64,000 bases of DNA from Cohnella mopanensis (GCF_022352055.1 NZ_JAKRWM010000002.1:620001-684000), one strand, 5' to 3'. Shown: positions 25,908-34,986, counted from the first letter of the stretch. Notes: generated by a model not told the origin, from the sequence alone. Numbers and translations: made by a program.

Positions 25908-28900
25908 ATGTACATACGAGAGCTCCATGTTGAAGGATATGGCGCGCTTCAAGGCGTAAAGCTGGAGCTGGAAGCTCCTGTGTCCGTTCTTTATGGTCCT
26001 AATGAAGCGGGCAAAAGTACTTTGCTCCGTTTTGTTCGCAGCATGCTGTACGGATTCCCAACGCGTAAGGAGCCGGTGGAGCGGGGGGAGCCCGTATTTG
26101 GAGGGCGACATGGCGGGAGACTGCTCTTAACCGACAAGAACGGCAGCGAATGGACGATGGAACGTTTTGCCGAGCGGGGCGGGGAAGTAACGTTAAGGGA
26201 TCATAGCGGTCTTGAGCGGAACATCGGACAAGCCGAATGGCAACGAATGATGCTTGGCGGAATATCGGAGAGAACGTTCAAGCAGTTGTTCTCCGTTTCG
26301 CTTAACGAGCTGCATGAGCTCCGAACGCTTCAAGGAGAAGAGATTGGAAATTATTTGTATCATGCTGGCCTTGCGGGCGGTTCTGCCGTTACGTCTGCCC
26401 GTCGCCAAATAGGGAACGAGATGGATCGCTTGTTTCGTCCTAAGGGAACAACGCAGGAAATGAACCGGCTGCTGAGCGCGATCAAGGAGATCGAATCCGC
26501 CATCCGCCACAGTCGCGACGGAGTTCAGGCCTATCAGGATGCGAAGGAGACGCTTGTTCAGGTCGAGCTTCGCTTGCGGTCCATCGAAGAAGGCATGCCG
26601 GAGCGACGCATGCAGGCGGCGAAGTTACAAGGTGCATTCGAGCTTCGCGAATGGTGGTTAAAGAGGGAGATGCTGCTGGCGGAAGACGCTGAATTGCGGA
26701 GGGAACTGCCCGATCCCTCGGCGCCGTTGGTTCGCGAAGATTCCAGTGCAGCTTGGGTGGAATGGAAGAAGCAGCGGAATGACGCCACTCGCCAATTAGA
26801 GGTTATCGGACAAGAGCTGGCGGAATATCAGATGATGCGCGGGAAGCTGGCATGGAATGAAGATTTGCTTGCCTCGTATCCGGAGCTCGAACGGCTTGAG
26901 GCCGCGAGGGAAGCCGTGATGGCCAAACGCGATGAACTTACCGAGCTCGAAGCTGAGCGCAGAACGTTGGACGAATCGGTACAGAACGTCTTGCCGAGGC
27001 TGTCGGGAAATTGGGGGGAAGCGGAGCTGCTTGCGTTCGGCGGCTTGGCGGCAGATCGAGACGAAGTGCGTGCTTTACAGCAAGAGTGGGAGCAAGAAGA
27101 GCGAGTTGCCGCTAGCCTTCAAGCTGAATTGCGTAGACTTTCGAGACAGAAGGAAGTTCTGCAAACGGAGTATACTTCCTCTGATGCCCATTCGAGGGAC
27201 GAGCTCTCTTTCCGGCATGCCAAAGCGGAAGTGAAACTATTCGGACTTTTCGTTCCTCAAACGAAGCCGGCCTTGCTTCAAGCTTGGCACAATGTAGAGG
27301 ATGCGAGAAGGGAGTATGAACGGGCTAGAACGAGCTTTAATCCGTCGGGCTCATCCGTTTCTCGCGTTAGCGCCAAATCAGGGAAATCGAATAGGTTGAC
27401 GTATACGATCGCGGGCATGATTGGGGCGATAGCCTTGGCATTGCCGGTTGTTCTGAACGACGGAGATCATGTCTCCGCTTACGTTTACGGGCTAGCGGCT
27501 TGTTTGCTGCTGCTCTCCGCAGCCATTGCAATCGTTGCGTCGCGACGTTCCGCTAAGCAGGGAAAGGCGAGCTCTTCGGCAAATCGATTGATGTCGGATG
27601 AAAATAAGGCAAACCTACGATTTACCCATAAACAGCTCAAAGATAAGTTGCGCCAGTTGGTAGAGCATTCCGAAACGGCCGCGGCCGATTTGGTTTCCGA
27701 TCTTCCCGATAATGATTTCGACTTCGGAGATGCTCATGTTCACTCGGATACATTGGACTCCGACTGGCAGCAGCTTCGGGGGGCCGTTCATGACCAGCTT
27801 GAACGGTTGGAGGAGCGGAATCGCGTTCAATCCAAGCAACAAGAATGGCAAGAAAGATTGCTGGAACTTCAACTGGAGCGGGATTTGGTAGAACGGGATT
27901 CGTTAGAGCATGCAAAGCGGATGGATACGCTTAGATGGAAATGGCAAGAGTGGCTGAAGGTTAGACAGTTGCCTATACATCTTAAGCCCGACGGTTTACC
28001 GGAATTGTTCGGATTGGCGGAACAAGCGCAGGCAGCGCTTCGCCAGCTCCGTCGCGTGACGGAACGATCGCAGGCTTTGCAGGCTTCTATCCAACAATTC
28101 GAGCAAGCGGTTTACCGGCTCATGGAAGCCTTCCCTTCGTCGATCGGCAACCGAACGGATGTTATTCAAGCCATTCATTCGTTGCATAAGGAAGCGGAGA
28201 GACAGCTGGAAGCGAAAGAGGAGGCAGAAAGAATAGAGCGTCTTCTCGCTTCGGTTCAAGCTGCCTCCGGGGAAGCGCGAATCCGGATAGAGCATATCGA
28301 ACACGGAATCGCAAAACTTTTCCGTGAAGCTCAAGTCGATTCGGAAGCCGAATTCGAGCTCCGGCTACGCTTGGATGAGCGTTGCAGGGTGATCCGTAAA
28401 GAAGCTCGGGATATTCAGCTTAGATTAGAGTCTGGAAGAGATAACGAGGCGCTGGAGCATTTGTACGGGCTGCTTAAGTCTAATGATGACGCTACTTTGT
28501 CTGCGCTGCTCAGCGAGAAACAAAGGGAAGGGGAAGCGGAAGATGAACTGCGCGCCGAGCTGCTGGATCAGCGCGGCAGAATGACCCAGGAGCTCGAACG
28601 GCTGCGCTCCATAGCCGAAGATGAGGATCAAAGCCAGAGGCTTCGCGAGCTTCAAAGCAAGCTCGAGCATCTGACCGAAAGGTATGCCGTGTTAGCGATT
28701 TGCGAGCGGCTAATCGTTCAGGCAAAAGCCGTTTTCGAAGAAGAGAAACAGCCGGAAGTGTTGCAGCGCGCTTCTCGTTATTTTCGGCAAATGACCAACG
28801 GCGCTTACCTTCGGATCGTAGCGCCAGGGGATACTAAGGCGCTGCTTGCCGAGACGAAAGACAGAAGGCTGCTGGATAGCTCCTACCTAAGTCGCGGCAC

Positions 28901-29147
28901 GCAGGAGCAACTTTATCTTTCCATGCGTTTTGCTTTATGCGATGCGGCTTCTCCTGAGCAACCGTTGCCTTTGCTACTGGACGATTTATTCGTTCATTTC
29001 GATGAGCAACGTTTAGTTCAAGCCCTTCCCGTGCTGGAGGAACTGGCCAAGGATAGGCAAATCGTTCTGTTTACGTGCCATCGGTATGTGGCTCAGACAA
29101 TCGTGGCGGGGATTCCAGCGTCCCGGATGTTGATGTTGGGGAGCTAG
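25908..29147 (+). CDS. yhaN: SbcC/Rad50-like ATPase, YhaN family
   Basis: A 1,079-residue SMC-like AAA ATPase, partner of YhaO. Walker A is GPNEAGKST at 30-38; the signature-like 'YLSRGTQEQLYLSMRFAL' lies at about 990 and Walker B 'LPLLLDDLFVHFDEQRL' at about 1020. Two long coiled-coil arms lie between. Where Rad50 has its zinc hook, no CxxC is seen; instead residues about 496-547 contain two hydrophobic spans separated by a short polar turn ('TIAGMIGAIALALPVVL', 'VYGLAACLLLLSAAIAIV'), a membrane hairpin that would tether the tip of the coiled coil. Its last 77 bp overlap the convergent ykvI gene. Confidence 0.9.
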   Translation: MYIRELHVEGYGALQGVKLELEAPVSVLYGPNEAGKSTLLRFVRSMLYGFPTRKEPVERGEPVFGGRHGGRLLLTDKNGSEWTMERFAERGGEVTLRDHSGLERNIGQAEWQRMMLGGISERTFKQLFSVSLNELHELRTLQGEEIGNYLYHAGLAGGSAVTSARRQIGNEMDRLFRPKGTTQEMNRLLSAIKEIESAIRHSRDGVQAYQDAKETLVQVELRLRSIEEGMPERRMQAAKLQGAFELREWWLKREMLLAEDAELRRELPDPSAPLVREDSSAAWVEWKKQRNDATRQLEVIGQELAEYQMMRGKLAWNEDLLASYPELERLEAAREAVMAKRDELTELEAERRTLDESVQNVLPRLSGNWGEAELLAFGGLAADRDEVRALQQEWEQEERVAASLQAELRRLSRQKEVLQTEYTSSDAHSRDELSFRHAKAEVKLFGLFVPQTKPALLQAWHNVEDARREYERARTSFNPSGSSVSRVSAKSGKSNRLTYTIAGMIGAIALALPVVLNDGDHVSAYVYGLAACLLLLSAAIAIVASRRSAKQGKASSSANRLMSDENKANLRFTHKQLKDKLRQLVEHSETAAADLVSDLPDNDFDFGDAHVHSDTLDSDWQQLRGAVHDQLERLEERNRVQSKQQEWQERLLELQLERDLVERDSLEHAKRMDTLRWKWQEWLKVRQLPIHLKPDGLPELFGLAEQAQAALRQLRRVTERSQALQASIQQFEQAVYRLMEAFPSSIGNRTDVIQAIHSLHKEAERQLEAKEEAERIERLLASVQAASGEARIRIEHIEHGIAKLFREAQVDSEAEFELRLRLDERCRVIRKEARDIQLRLESGRDNEALEHLYGLLKSNDDATLSALLSEKQREGEAEDELRAELLDQRGRMTQELERLRSIAEDEDQSQRLRELQSKLEHLTERYAVLAICERLIVQAKAVFEEEKQPEVLQRASRYFRQMTNGAYLRIVAPGDTKALLAETKDRRLLDSSYLSRGTQEQLYLSMRFALCDAASPEQPLPLLLDDLFVHFDEQRLVQALPVLEELAKDRQIVLFTCHRYVAQTIVAGIPASRMLMLGS

Positions 29148-30198
29148 GCGGCTTAGGAGGAAGTGCCGTTCGCGCACGGTCACGGCTTATCAGGAATAAC
29201 CAACCCAAGCTTAGTAAGCCGAACATAGGGTATAGCGTCGACAAGAGCGGACCAAAGCCCAGTTGGCCGGCTAAGAAGCACAGCAGCAAGAGGATCATAG
29301 TTAACATCCATGGGGAAGCCTTCGTTCTTTCGTGAAGCTGCAGCGTTAAACCGTAAATATCGGCGACTAGCGTCGTGAAAATCTCCATGAAGATCAGAAA
29401 TACATAAACCCAGTGAATCCACGCTCCAAGTTCTCGCGCGATTCCACCCATCGGAATGTCGAATTGGGCGATACCGGGCATACGCGCAGATAAAGCGAGA
29501 TGCCCAGCGAGCAACAATGCGCCAATTCCTATGCCGCCTATCCAAGCCCCTCTTCTCAGTAGTTTGGCATCTCCGATAGAGGCGCCTAGTGGGACGAGGA
29601 CGGCTTGGGACATGGATAGATTAAAAGCTGCGTACAGAAAAGGCGACAGCCACGCCGCCCAAGGCGACAGCTCGCTAGACCGCATTAGCCAATGGCCGGA
29701 GTTTGGGGTTTTTAGCGTTTCGAATACGAGGAAAGCCGTAAATCCGATCATGAGCGGAACGACAAACGTGTTAATGGTCAATATCGCGTTCATGCCTTTG
29801 CGAAGCAACATGAAACAGGCGAACATCGTCACGATCAGTCCGGTTTGGTAGCTCAAATTCAGATGCTCGGAGAATACGGACCCGGCACCCGCCAGCATAA
29901 CCGCATTGACGCCGAGCAGTACGACCAGCATAATGTGGCTGACCCAACGGCCGGTTTTTTCCCCGAACAAATATTTGTTGAGATCTTCATAAGACTTCGC
30001 TTTTAATTCCGCGGACAAGAGCATGACTTTAGCGCCAATCCATACGAAGAAAAGCGTTGAAACGATAATCAGATACGGTCCCCAGTGCCCGAAGCGCGTA
30101 AAAAACTGCATGACTTCCCTTCCGGATGCGAATCCCGCGCCGACGACGGTACCGATAAACACCAGAGCGACTTGTACGCTTTTGGCCCACTGCTTCAT
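29071..30198 (-). CDS. ykvI: YkvI-family membrane transporter
   Basis: A 375-residue polytopic protein with ten or so hydrophobic segments. The N-terminal 'VALVFIGTVVGAGFASGREV' is the broken first helix typical of the APC/LeuT superfamily and is the family hallmark. Paralogues are proposed cation or amino-acid transporters, but no substrate is established. GGGAGG lies 9 nt before ATG. The C-terminal 40 residues are Pro/Ser-rich and cytoplasmic; the coding sequence for that tail overlaps the 3' end of yhaN on the other strand, so either the overlap is genuine or the tail is an extension. Confidence 0.82.
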   Translation of the reverse strand: MKQWAKSVQVALVFIGTVVGAGFASGREVMQFFTRFGHWGPYLIIVSTLFFVWIGAKVMLLSAELKAKSYEDLNKYLFGEKTGRWVSHIMLVVLLGVNAVMLAGAGSVFSEHLNLSYQTGLIVTMFACFMLLRKGMNAILTINTFVVPLMIGFTAFLVFETLKTPNSGHWLMRSSELSPWAAWLSPFLYAAFNLSMSQAVLVPLGASIGDAKLLRRGAWIGGIGIGALLLAGHLALSARMPGIAQFDIPMGGIARELGAWIHWVYVFLIFMEIFTTLVADIYGLTLQLHERTKASPWMLTMILLLLCFLAGQLGFGPLLSTLYPMFGLLSLGWLFLISRDRARTALPPKPPSSPTSTSGTLESPPRLSEPHTDGT

Positions 30199-30379
30199 TC
30201 CATGGAACCTCCCTGCCCAACGACCTTGTCCATCCCTTCCTAATATTCTATGTGATTAAGAAGACAAGCATGACAGTAGGAGCTGCAGCTTCCGGTGTTA
30301 TTAATCGCATTAAGCGCGTTTTTGGTTACAAATTCGGCTAAATTAGCAGGTATTTTGTTGAAAGATTAGCTACGTGGGG

Positions 30380-30407
30380 TTGATGGATGAAAAAGTTAAG
30401 GTAAAAT
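30380..30407 (+). promoter_or_regulatory. promoter of the GH15 leader transcript
   Basis: TTGATG (30380-30385) and TAAAAT (30402-30407) with a 16-bp spacer place transcription start near 30414, exactly where the long leader hairpin begins. Confidence 0.55.
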
Positions 30408-30413
30408 AGGATG

Positions 30414-30580
30414 AGGACGATTCACGGACCCGAGGGGGGAGCGAATGACCGTCGGCATGGGTGCTCCAGCCGGTTGGTATCGCTTCGGGCACTGGCTGCT
30501 ACAACGCATGCCCAGTGATGTGAGTTAACGACAACCCGGCCCGGGAGAATCGTCCGTGTGTTCCGGGCTTCAAAGGAGCT
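30414..30580 (+). ncRNA. candidate structured leader RNA (unassigned riboswitch-like element)
   Basis: The predicted transcript begins with GGACGATTC (30415-30423), which pairs perfectly with GAATCGTCC (30547-30555), closing a 140-nt domain. Inside, GGAGCGA (30438-30444) pairs with TCGCTTC (30480-30486) and continues through ACC/GGT and CGGC/GCCG into a hairpin. CACTGG (30490-30495) pairs with CCAGTG (30512-30517). CACGGA (30423-30428) can instead pair with TCCGTG (30553-30558), in competition with the closing helix, and CCCGG (30535-30539) with CCGGG (30563-30567) near the AAAGGAG ribosome binding site. This looks like a translational switch. I compared it by eye with common classes (SAM, TPP, FMN, lysine, glycine, purine, M-box, c-di-GMP, c-di-AMP, guanidine-I, ZTP, cobalamin) and found no match. 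Confidence 0.5.
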
Positions 30581-30585
30581 GCTTT

Positions 30586-32568
30586 ATGATTAAAGAACTA
30601 CAACTGCAACAACATCTACTAAAGAAACCTTATTTAGTCGACGCGATTGCAGGGAATTCCGCCATGCTCGTCTCTCTTGGTCAAACCGGGAGATTGTACC
30701 GACTTTGGTGGCCGCACATTGATTACCCGCAGCATGTGGATGAAATTCGCACTGGACTTCGAGTCGGGACTACGCCGGGGGGCGTAACTTGGTTTGACGA
30801 TCTAAGCGCGGGTTGGCAGCATACTGCAAACTACGTGCCGCGTACGAACGCGTACCGTGTAACTTCTGCCCATTCGGATTATCCGATAACGGTGGAGCAG
30901 ACGGATTATGCGGTACCGGGGCAACCGTTGTTCGTCAGAGGATATCGGCTGACCAATCGCGGGAACGAAGCGACGAACGTGGAATTCTATCATTATAGCT
31001 CGTTCCGAATCATGGACAACGAGCTGTACATGACAACGGAATTCGCGGAAAAGCAAGACGCGCTTCTTCACTTCCGCCATCAGTATGCTTTTGCTGTCGG
31101 GAGCTCGGAGGAGTGCACCGGGTACCAAGCCGGAAGCGGAGCTTGGAACGGAGCCGCTAATGGCAATTTGAACGGCAACCAGATCGACATGCAGCCGGAC
31201 GGCGCTATGAAATGGAATATTGCAGCAATCGCGCCAGGCCAATCGGTAGATCTTGCAGTCTATATCGCTGCAGGTCAATCTCGGAACGATGCATTAGCCG
31301 CGTTAACGTTGGCGAAAAGCAAGCACTACGAGGAATGGTATGCGGAAATGGTAACTTATTGGTCGGATTATTTGGCCAATGCGGCACCTTGTCCTGGTGG
31401 GAACGAAGAGATTGTTGCGTTGTACGAGCGTTCCCAGCTGGCCATGAAACTAATGGCGGACGAAGCTACGGGAACGATAGTGGCTGCTCCGGAATTTGAC
31501 GAATACTTCAGCCGTTGCGGCGGTTATGCTTATAGTTGGGGCCGCGATGCGGCATTCGTGACGACGGCATTTAACAAAGCCGGATTGGGATCCCTATCGG
31601 AGAAATTTTACGATTGGTCCATTACGGCACAGGAACCGGACGGTTCTTGGCAGCAACGCCATTATCACGATGGAAGCTTGGCGCCTCATTGGGGGCTGCA
31701 AATCGACGAGGGGTCTTCTCTGATCTGGGGGATGTGGGAGTATTATCTTCATTCCGGAGAACAGGAATCTTTCCTCGAGCGGGTGTGGCCTGCAGTAGAG
31801 AAAGGCGCGGCGTTCTTGGTTCAATATTTGGACCCGGAAACCGGTCTGCCTATGCCGAGCAGGGATCTATGGGAAGAACGCGAAGCGGAGCATACTTATT
31901 CAGCAGCTGCCGTATACGGAGGCTTGACTGCTGCTGCTTCTTTCGCCAAGCGCAAAGGGAAAGACCAGCTGTTTGAAAGTTGGAATAAGGCCGCTCAGCA
32001 AATCGCGGCTTCCATTGAAGCAAGCTGCTGGAATGAATCCAAAGGCTCTTACTACCGGGGATTAAAGCTGACGGTTTCCAAGGAAGCCTATGATGCGGCC
32101 ATCGCCCGTGGGGAACGCGGTTTCGTTCAACAACGCGACAAGGGCTATGAGAGATATGTTCTCGAATTCGACCCTGTCGTCGATATCAGCCTGCTCGGCA
32201 TCAGCGTGCCGTTTAATGCGATACCGGCGGACAGCCCTAGAATGGCGAAGACGGCTGATGCGATCGAGCGATTGCTTACTTCGCCGAAAGTCGGTGGAAT
32301 TAGACGATACGAGGATGACAATTACATTGGCGGAAATCCTTGGATTCTGACCACTTTGTGGCTAAGTCATTACCGTACTCTGCAAGGGCGTTATGAAGAT
32401 GCAAGAAAACTGCTGGACTATGCGGTGAAACACGTTACCTCTTCCGGCCTGCTTCCTGAGCAAGTAGATCAGGAGACGGGGGAGACGGCTTGGGTCGTTC
32501 CTCTAACATGGTCCCATGCGATGTTCGTACTGGCGGTTCATATGCTAGCGGAGCGCGGAGAGTTATAA
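30586..32568 (+). CDS. glycoside hydrolase family 15 protein (glucoamylase-like)
   Basis: A 660-residue cytoplasmic-looking protein without a signal peptide. The N-terminal 270 or so residues are a beta-sandwich ('LWWPHIDYPQHVDEIRTGL', 'GYRLTNRGNEATNVEFYHYS'), followed by an alpha/alpha-toroid catalytic domain with 'GGYAYSWGRDAAFVTTAFNK' and 'QIDEGSSLIWGMWEYY'. 'GIRRYEDDNYIGGNPWILTT' near the end is typical of bacterial GH15. Members release glucose from alpha-glucans or cleave trehalose-type sugars. ATG 30586 is set by AAAGGAG 7 nt upstream; the in-frame GTG at 30556 lies inside the leader RNA stem. It stands alone, ending in a terminator. Confidence 0.85.
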   Translation: MIKELQLQQHLLKKPYLVDAIAGNSAMLVSLGQTGRLYRLWWPHIDYPQHVDEIRTGLRVGTTPGGVTWFDDLSAGWQHTANYVPRTNAYRVTSAHSDYPITVEQTDYAVPGQPLFVRGYRLTNRGNEATNVEFYHYSSFRIMDNELYMTTEFAEKQDALLHFRHQYAFAVGSSEECTGYQAGSGAWNGAANGNLNGNQIDMQPDGAMKWNIAAIAPGQSVDLAVYIAAGQSRNDALAALTLAKSKHYEEWYAEMVTYWSDYLANAAPCPGGNEEIVALYERSQLAMKLMADEATGTIVAAPEFDEYFSRCGGYAYSWGRDAAFVTTAFNKAGLGSLSEKFYDWSITAQEPDGSWQQRHYHDGSLAPHWGLQIDEGSSLIWGMWEYYLHSGEQESFLERVWPAVEKGAAFLVQYLDPETGLPMPSRDLWEEREAEHTYSAAAVYGGLTAAASFAKRKGKDQLFESWNKAAQQIAASIEASCWNESKGSYYRGLKLTVSKEAYDAAIARGERGFVQQRDKGYERYVLEFDPVVDISLLGISVPFNAIPADSPRMAKTADAIERLLTSPKVGGIRRYEDDNYIGGNPWILTTLWLSHYRTLQGRYEDARKLLDYAVKHVTSSGLLPEQVDQETGETAWVVPLTWSHAMFVLAVHMLAERGEL

Positions 32569-32603
32569 GCGACAGGTAAGCACTAATTATCGTTATAAAA
32601 GAT

Positions 32604-32656
32604 AAGGGTATCCCACGGGGTCGAAAATGACACCTGAGGGATACCCTTTGATTTTG
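32604..32656. terminator. bidirectional terminator
   Basis: An 11-bp perfect stem (32604-32614 with 32638-32648) has T-rich sequence on both sides and lies between the convergent GH15 and lipoprotein genes. Confidence 0.8.
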
Positions 32657-32665
32657 CATGCTATT

Positions 32666-33376
32666 TTAGATTCCTCTGCTTAACAGCTTCATAGATAGCA
32701 CTTGCTGCGTATCGGGATCGAGATCCAGCTTGAGCCATCCTCCGGACACTTCCAAGGTGAGTACGTTCGTTTGCTCCTTGGTGGGGATACCTAATAATTG
32801 CGCAGCGCGAGAGCCTTCCATTCCGTATTGCAATGCCGCGAATCCCGTATCGACATCGGCTGAGTTGATCTCGACATAGACGACTTTATTCTTATCGCTG
32901 AAGCCTATGGAAAATCCGTCGTATTCCCATATGGTTACGGTCTCGTCGTCGCCGGGAAGCATGTATGTATCCGCAGGAAGTCCTTTATGTTTAACGATAT
33001 CCTTCTCCGAGGCTCCGAGTTTGATGCCTGCCAAGGAAGGGTTCTTGGTTTGAAAGGTTTTCTCCGACGATGAAGCGGATTCTGTCGATTTGGGATGAAT
33101 CGTGGACACTTCGACAGCCGGTGCTGAATCATCGGTCGGCTTGACCGAATCCGTATGGGAAGACGAAGGCGTTGCGGATGGCGATTGTGCGTCTACGATT
33201 GGCGGTGCCTCGGATGAGTTTGAGCTAGGCATCGGTTCAATCGAAGAACTGGCCGTTGGAACATTCGTTGGACTGGCATTTTGCAAAGTGTCCCGGGAAG
33301 AACTGCATGAGACCAAGCTTGCCGACAACAATAGAGCGCCCGCAATCTTAAGATGGGCAGAGAAGGTATTCGGCAT
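32666..33376 (-). CDS. lipoprotein with DUF4309-like C-terminal domain
   Basis: A 236-residue lipoprotein. The signal peptide ends in lipobox 'ASLVSC' (Cys24), then a Ser/Thr/Pro-rich disordered linker of about 90 residues. The C-terminal domain of about 120 residues opens 'AGIKLGASEKDIVKHKGLP', with 'VTIWEYDGFSIGF' strands. Two related halves ('KLGASEKDIVKHKG', 'QYGMEGSRAAQLLG') resemble SmpA/OmlA-like folds and DUF4309 (YjgB) proteins. The function is unknown. The start at 33376 is set by GGAGG about 7 nt upstream; the frame continues to 33394 without a ribosome binding site. Confidence 0.65.
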   Translation of the reverse strand: MPNTFSAHLKIAGALLLSASLVSCSSSRDTLQNASPTNVPTASSSIEPMPSSNSSEAPPIVDAQSPSATPSSSHTDSVKPTDDSAPAVEVSTIHPKSTESASSSEKTFQTKNPSLAGIKLGASEKDIVKHKGLPADTYMLPGDDETVTIWEYDGFSIGFSDKNKVVYVEINSADVDTGFAALQYGMEGSRAAQLLGIPTKEQTNVLTLEVSGGWLKLDLDPDTQQVLSMKLLSRGI

Positions 33377-33626
33377 GTTCGTCCCTCCGTTCAATTATTT
33401 CTACTATATAAGACATAACAAATGATGGAAAAGTTTCGGGGCAAATCTGTTTATTTCATATTTCATTCTTTTGTCGCATTCGGTCGCAGGATGTCGGGAC
33501 TTTGGGCTTATAGTATGATGGAGAATTTGACGATCTAGATGACAAGTAAATCTGTAATGGAATGTTGCGAACGAGAAAAGGATATGGTACGTTAGACGGA
33601 AAAGACAACGGGTGGTGGGGAAGACG

Positions 33627-34199
33627 ATGGATATTCTCAAAGAGAGGATTCTAAAGGAAGCAAGCGTCATAAATTCCGGGGTGTTGAAATTGGATTCTCT
33701 GCTGAACCATGGCGTTGATCCTCAATTGACAATGGAGATGGGCAAGGAATTCGCCGCCAAATTCGCCGGAGAAACAATCACGAAAGTCATTACGGTGGAA
33801 TCTTCGGGAATTCCGGTAGCCTTCGCAACGGCGTTCCAACTGGGCGTTCCGCTCGTGTTCGCACGCAGGAAGAAAACATTGCTCGGTGAACCCGATGCTT
33901 ATTGCGAGAGAGTTCCTTCTTTTACAAAGGGGATTGTCACCGATCTGATCGTTTCGCGTCATCTGTTAAGCTCGGAGGATTCCGTGCTGTTCATCGACGA
34001 TATTATCGCCAACGGGGATGCTGCCCGAGGCTTGGTCAAGATTATCGAACAATCCGGAGCGGAGCTTAAGGGAATCGGGATCGTCTTGGAGAAATCGTTC
34101 CAAGCCGGAGGACGTACGCTGCGCGAGCTCGGATATCGGTTGGAAACTTTAGTGAAGATTCAGTCGTTGGACGATGACACCATTACTTTTGCCGATTAA
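33627..34199 (+). CDS. xpt: xanthine phosphoribosyltransferase
   Basis: Purine salvage: converts xanthine and PRPP to XMP. The 190-residue length fits Xpt. The N-terminus 'MDILKERILKEASVINSGVL' is very close to Bacillus Xpt; 'KVITVESSGIPVAFATAFQL' and the PRPP-binding loop 'VLFIDDIIANGDAARGLVKI' (about 118-137) define the type I PRTase. ATG 33627 has a GGTGG-rich site upstream. In B. subtilis, xpt is controlled by a guanine riboswitch and followed by pbuX; neither is present here, and no purine riboswitch consensus is visible in the 230 bp upstream. Confidence 0.92.
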   Translation: MDILKERILKEASVINSGVLKLDSLLNHGVDPQLTMEMGKEFAAKFAGETITKVITVESSGIPVAFATAFQLGVPLVFARRKKTLLGEPDAYCERVPSFTKGIVTDLIVSRHLLSSEDSVLFIDDIIANGDAARGLVKIIEQSGAELKGIGIVLEKSFQAGGRTLRELGYRLETLVKIQSLDDDTITFAD

Positions 34200-34283
34200 G
34201 ATAAGGGCGAAGAGCATCCTTTTCCAATTGGAATCCGTTATCGTATAATAGGTATAACCTGCAGATGGGGAGGCGAACAGCAG

Positions 34284-34610
34284 ATGGAAAACGTAAATTT
34301 ATCGGTTGAATTTTTCCTGAATAAGCTGGAAGAGTCCAAAGTACATTTCGAGCGCGCGCTCGACTGCAAACACACGGAGTTCGACGACCTGTATCCATAC
34401 ATGATCGAACACCCGCAATTTTTCTGGTATAAACGATATGTAGCTTGGTCTGAACTGCTTACGATCGTGAAATTGTGCGAGGAGCTTAATATTCCTTGGA
34501 CGGAACGCTTCGCAAGCCATCAAGCGGAATACGTCAGCCAACGTGTCATGTCCAGTAAAGTGTTAGACTTCTGGTATGAGACGAACGATACGAGAGAGCA
34601 CGTCGGGTAA
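34284..34610 (+). CDS. conserved hypothetical protein, 108 residues
   Basis: A small, acidic, probably helical and soluble protein rich in aromatic residues ('LEESKVHFERALDCKHTEFD', 'EHPQFFWYKRYVAWSELL'). No signal peptide, membrane segment or known motif is seen. GGGGAGG lies about 9 nt before ATG, and the codon use matches neighbouring genes, so it is very likely translated. A hairpin follows about 40 bp after its stop codon. Function unknown. Confidence 0.7.
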   Translation: MENVNLSVEFFLNKLEESKVHFERALDCKHTEFDDLYPYMIEHPQFFWYKRYVAWSELLTIVKLCEELNIPWTERFASHQAEYVSQRVMSSKVLDFWYETNDTREHVG

Positions 34611-34648
34611 TCTATTCGGTGATGCTTAGCTTAGGAAGAGAATTCCGG

Positions 34649-34682
34649 AGAACCCGCACGGACATAGGTCCCTGCGGGTTCT
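34649..34682 (+). terminator. hairpin, weak terminator or attenuator
   Basis: A 10-bp perfect stem (34649-34658 with 34673-34682) with an inner GGAC/GTCC helix lies between two small genes. It is followed only by TTC, not a proper U-run, so termination would be partial. Confidence 0.45.
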
Positions 34683-34707
34683 TCGACTCAACGGGAGGAA
34701 CTGCACA

Positions 34708-34929
34708 ATGATGAACGACGAACAATTGGATCATTACCGGATAGAAGGAACGAAAGTAAGAATCGTTAGGGATGCATTGGAACTGAATGATGTCGTCGGT
34801 ATCGTAGTCGCTTGGGATGAAGAGCATCTACTTATACGTCGCCCTAATCGACGGGTCGTGAAGGTCAAGCGGAGTTATGAGATCCAACAAGCTAGCGAAC
34901 CAAGACATTGGTCTGACGAGTCCTATTAA
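34708..34929 (+). CDS. conserved hypothetical protein, 73 residues
   Basis: A small basic protein with a likely five-strand beta-barrel: 'GTKVRIVRDALELNDVVGIV', 'WDEEHLLIRRPNRRVVKVKR'. The pattern resembles KOW/SH3-like or Sm-like modules, but no family could be assigned. A GGGAGGA ribosome binding site lies about 9 nt before ATG. It lies directly upstream of the tRNA-Leu gene on the same strand. Confidence 0.6.
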   Translation: MMNDEQLDHYRIEGTKVRIVRDALELNDVVGIVVAWDEEHLLIRRPNRRVVKVKRSYEIQQASEPRHWSDESY

Positions 34930-34956
34930 CTGAAAATTTGGACTTTCTCAGTTAGC

Positions 34957-34986
34957 TTGACTTCGTCTTTGCCGCTGTGATATTTT
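34957..34986 (+). promoter_or_regulatory. putative promoter of tRNA-Leu
   Basis: TTGACT (34957-34962) and TATTTT (34981-34986) are spaced 18 bp, about 70 bp before the tRNA. TAATAT at 34986-34991 is an alternative -10 box. Confidence 0.35.

Noticed and set aside
30414-30580. 6S RNA or other stand-alone ncRNA
   Set aside because: There is no terminator after the structure, and it runs straight into the ribosome binding site of the GH15 gene, so a leader is more likely.
33395-33626. Purine riboswitch upstream of xpt
   Set aside because: Expected from B. subtilis, but the conserved P1 and loop sequences are not visible in this interval.
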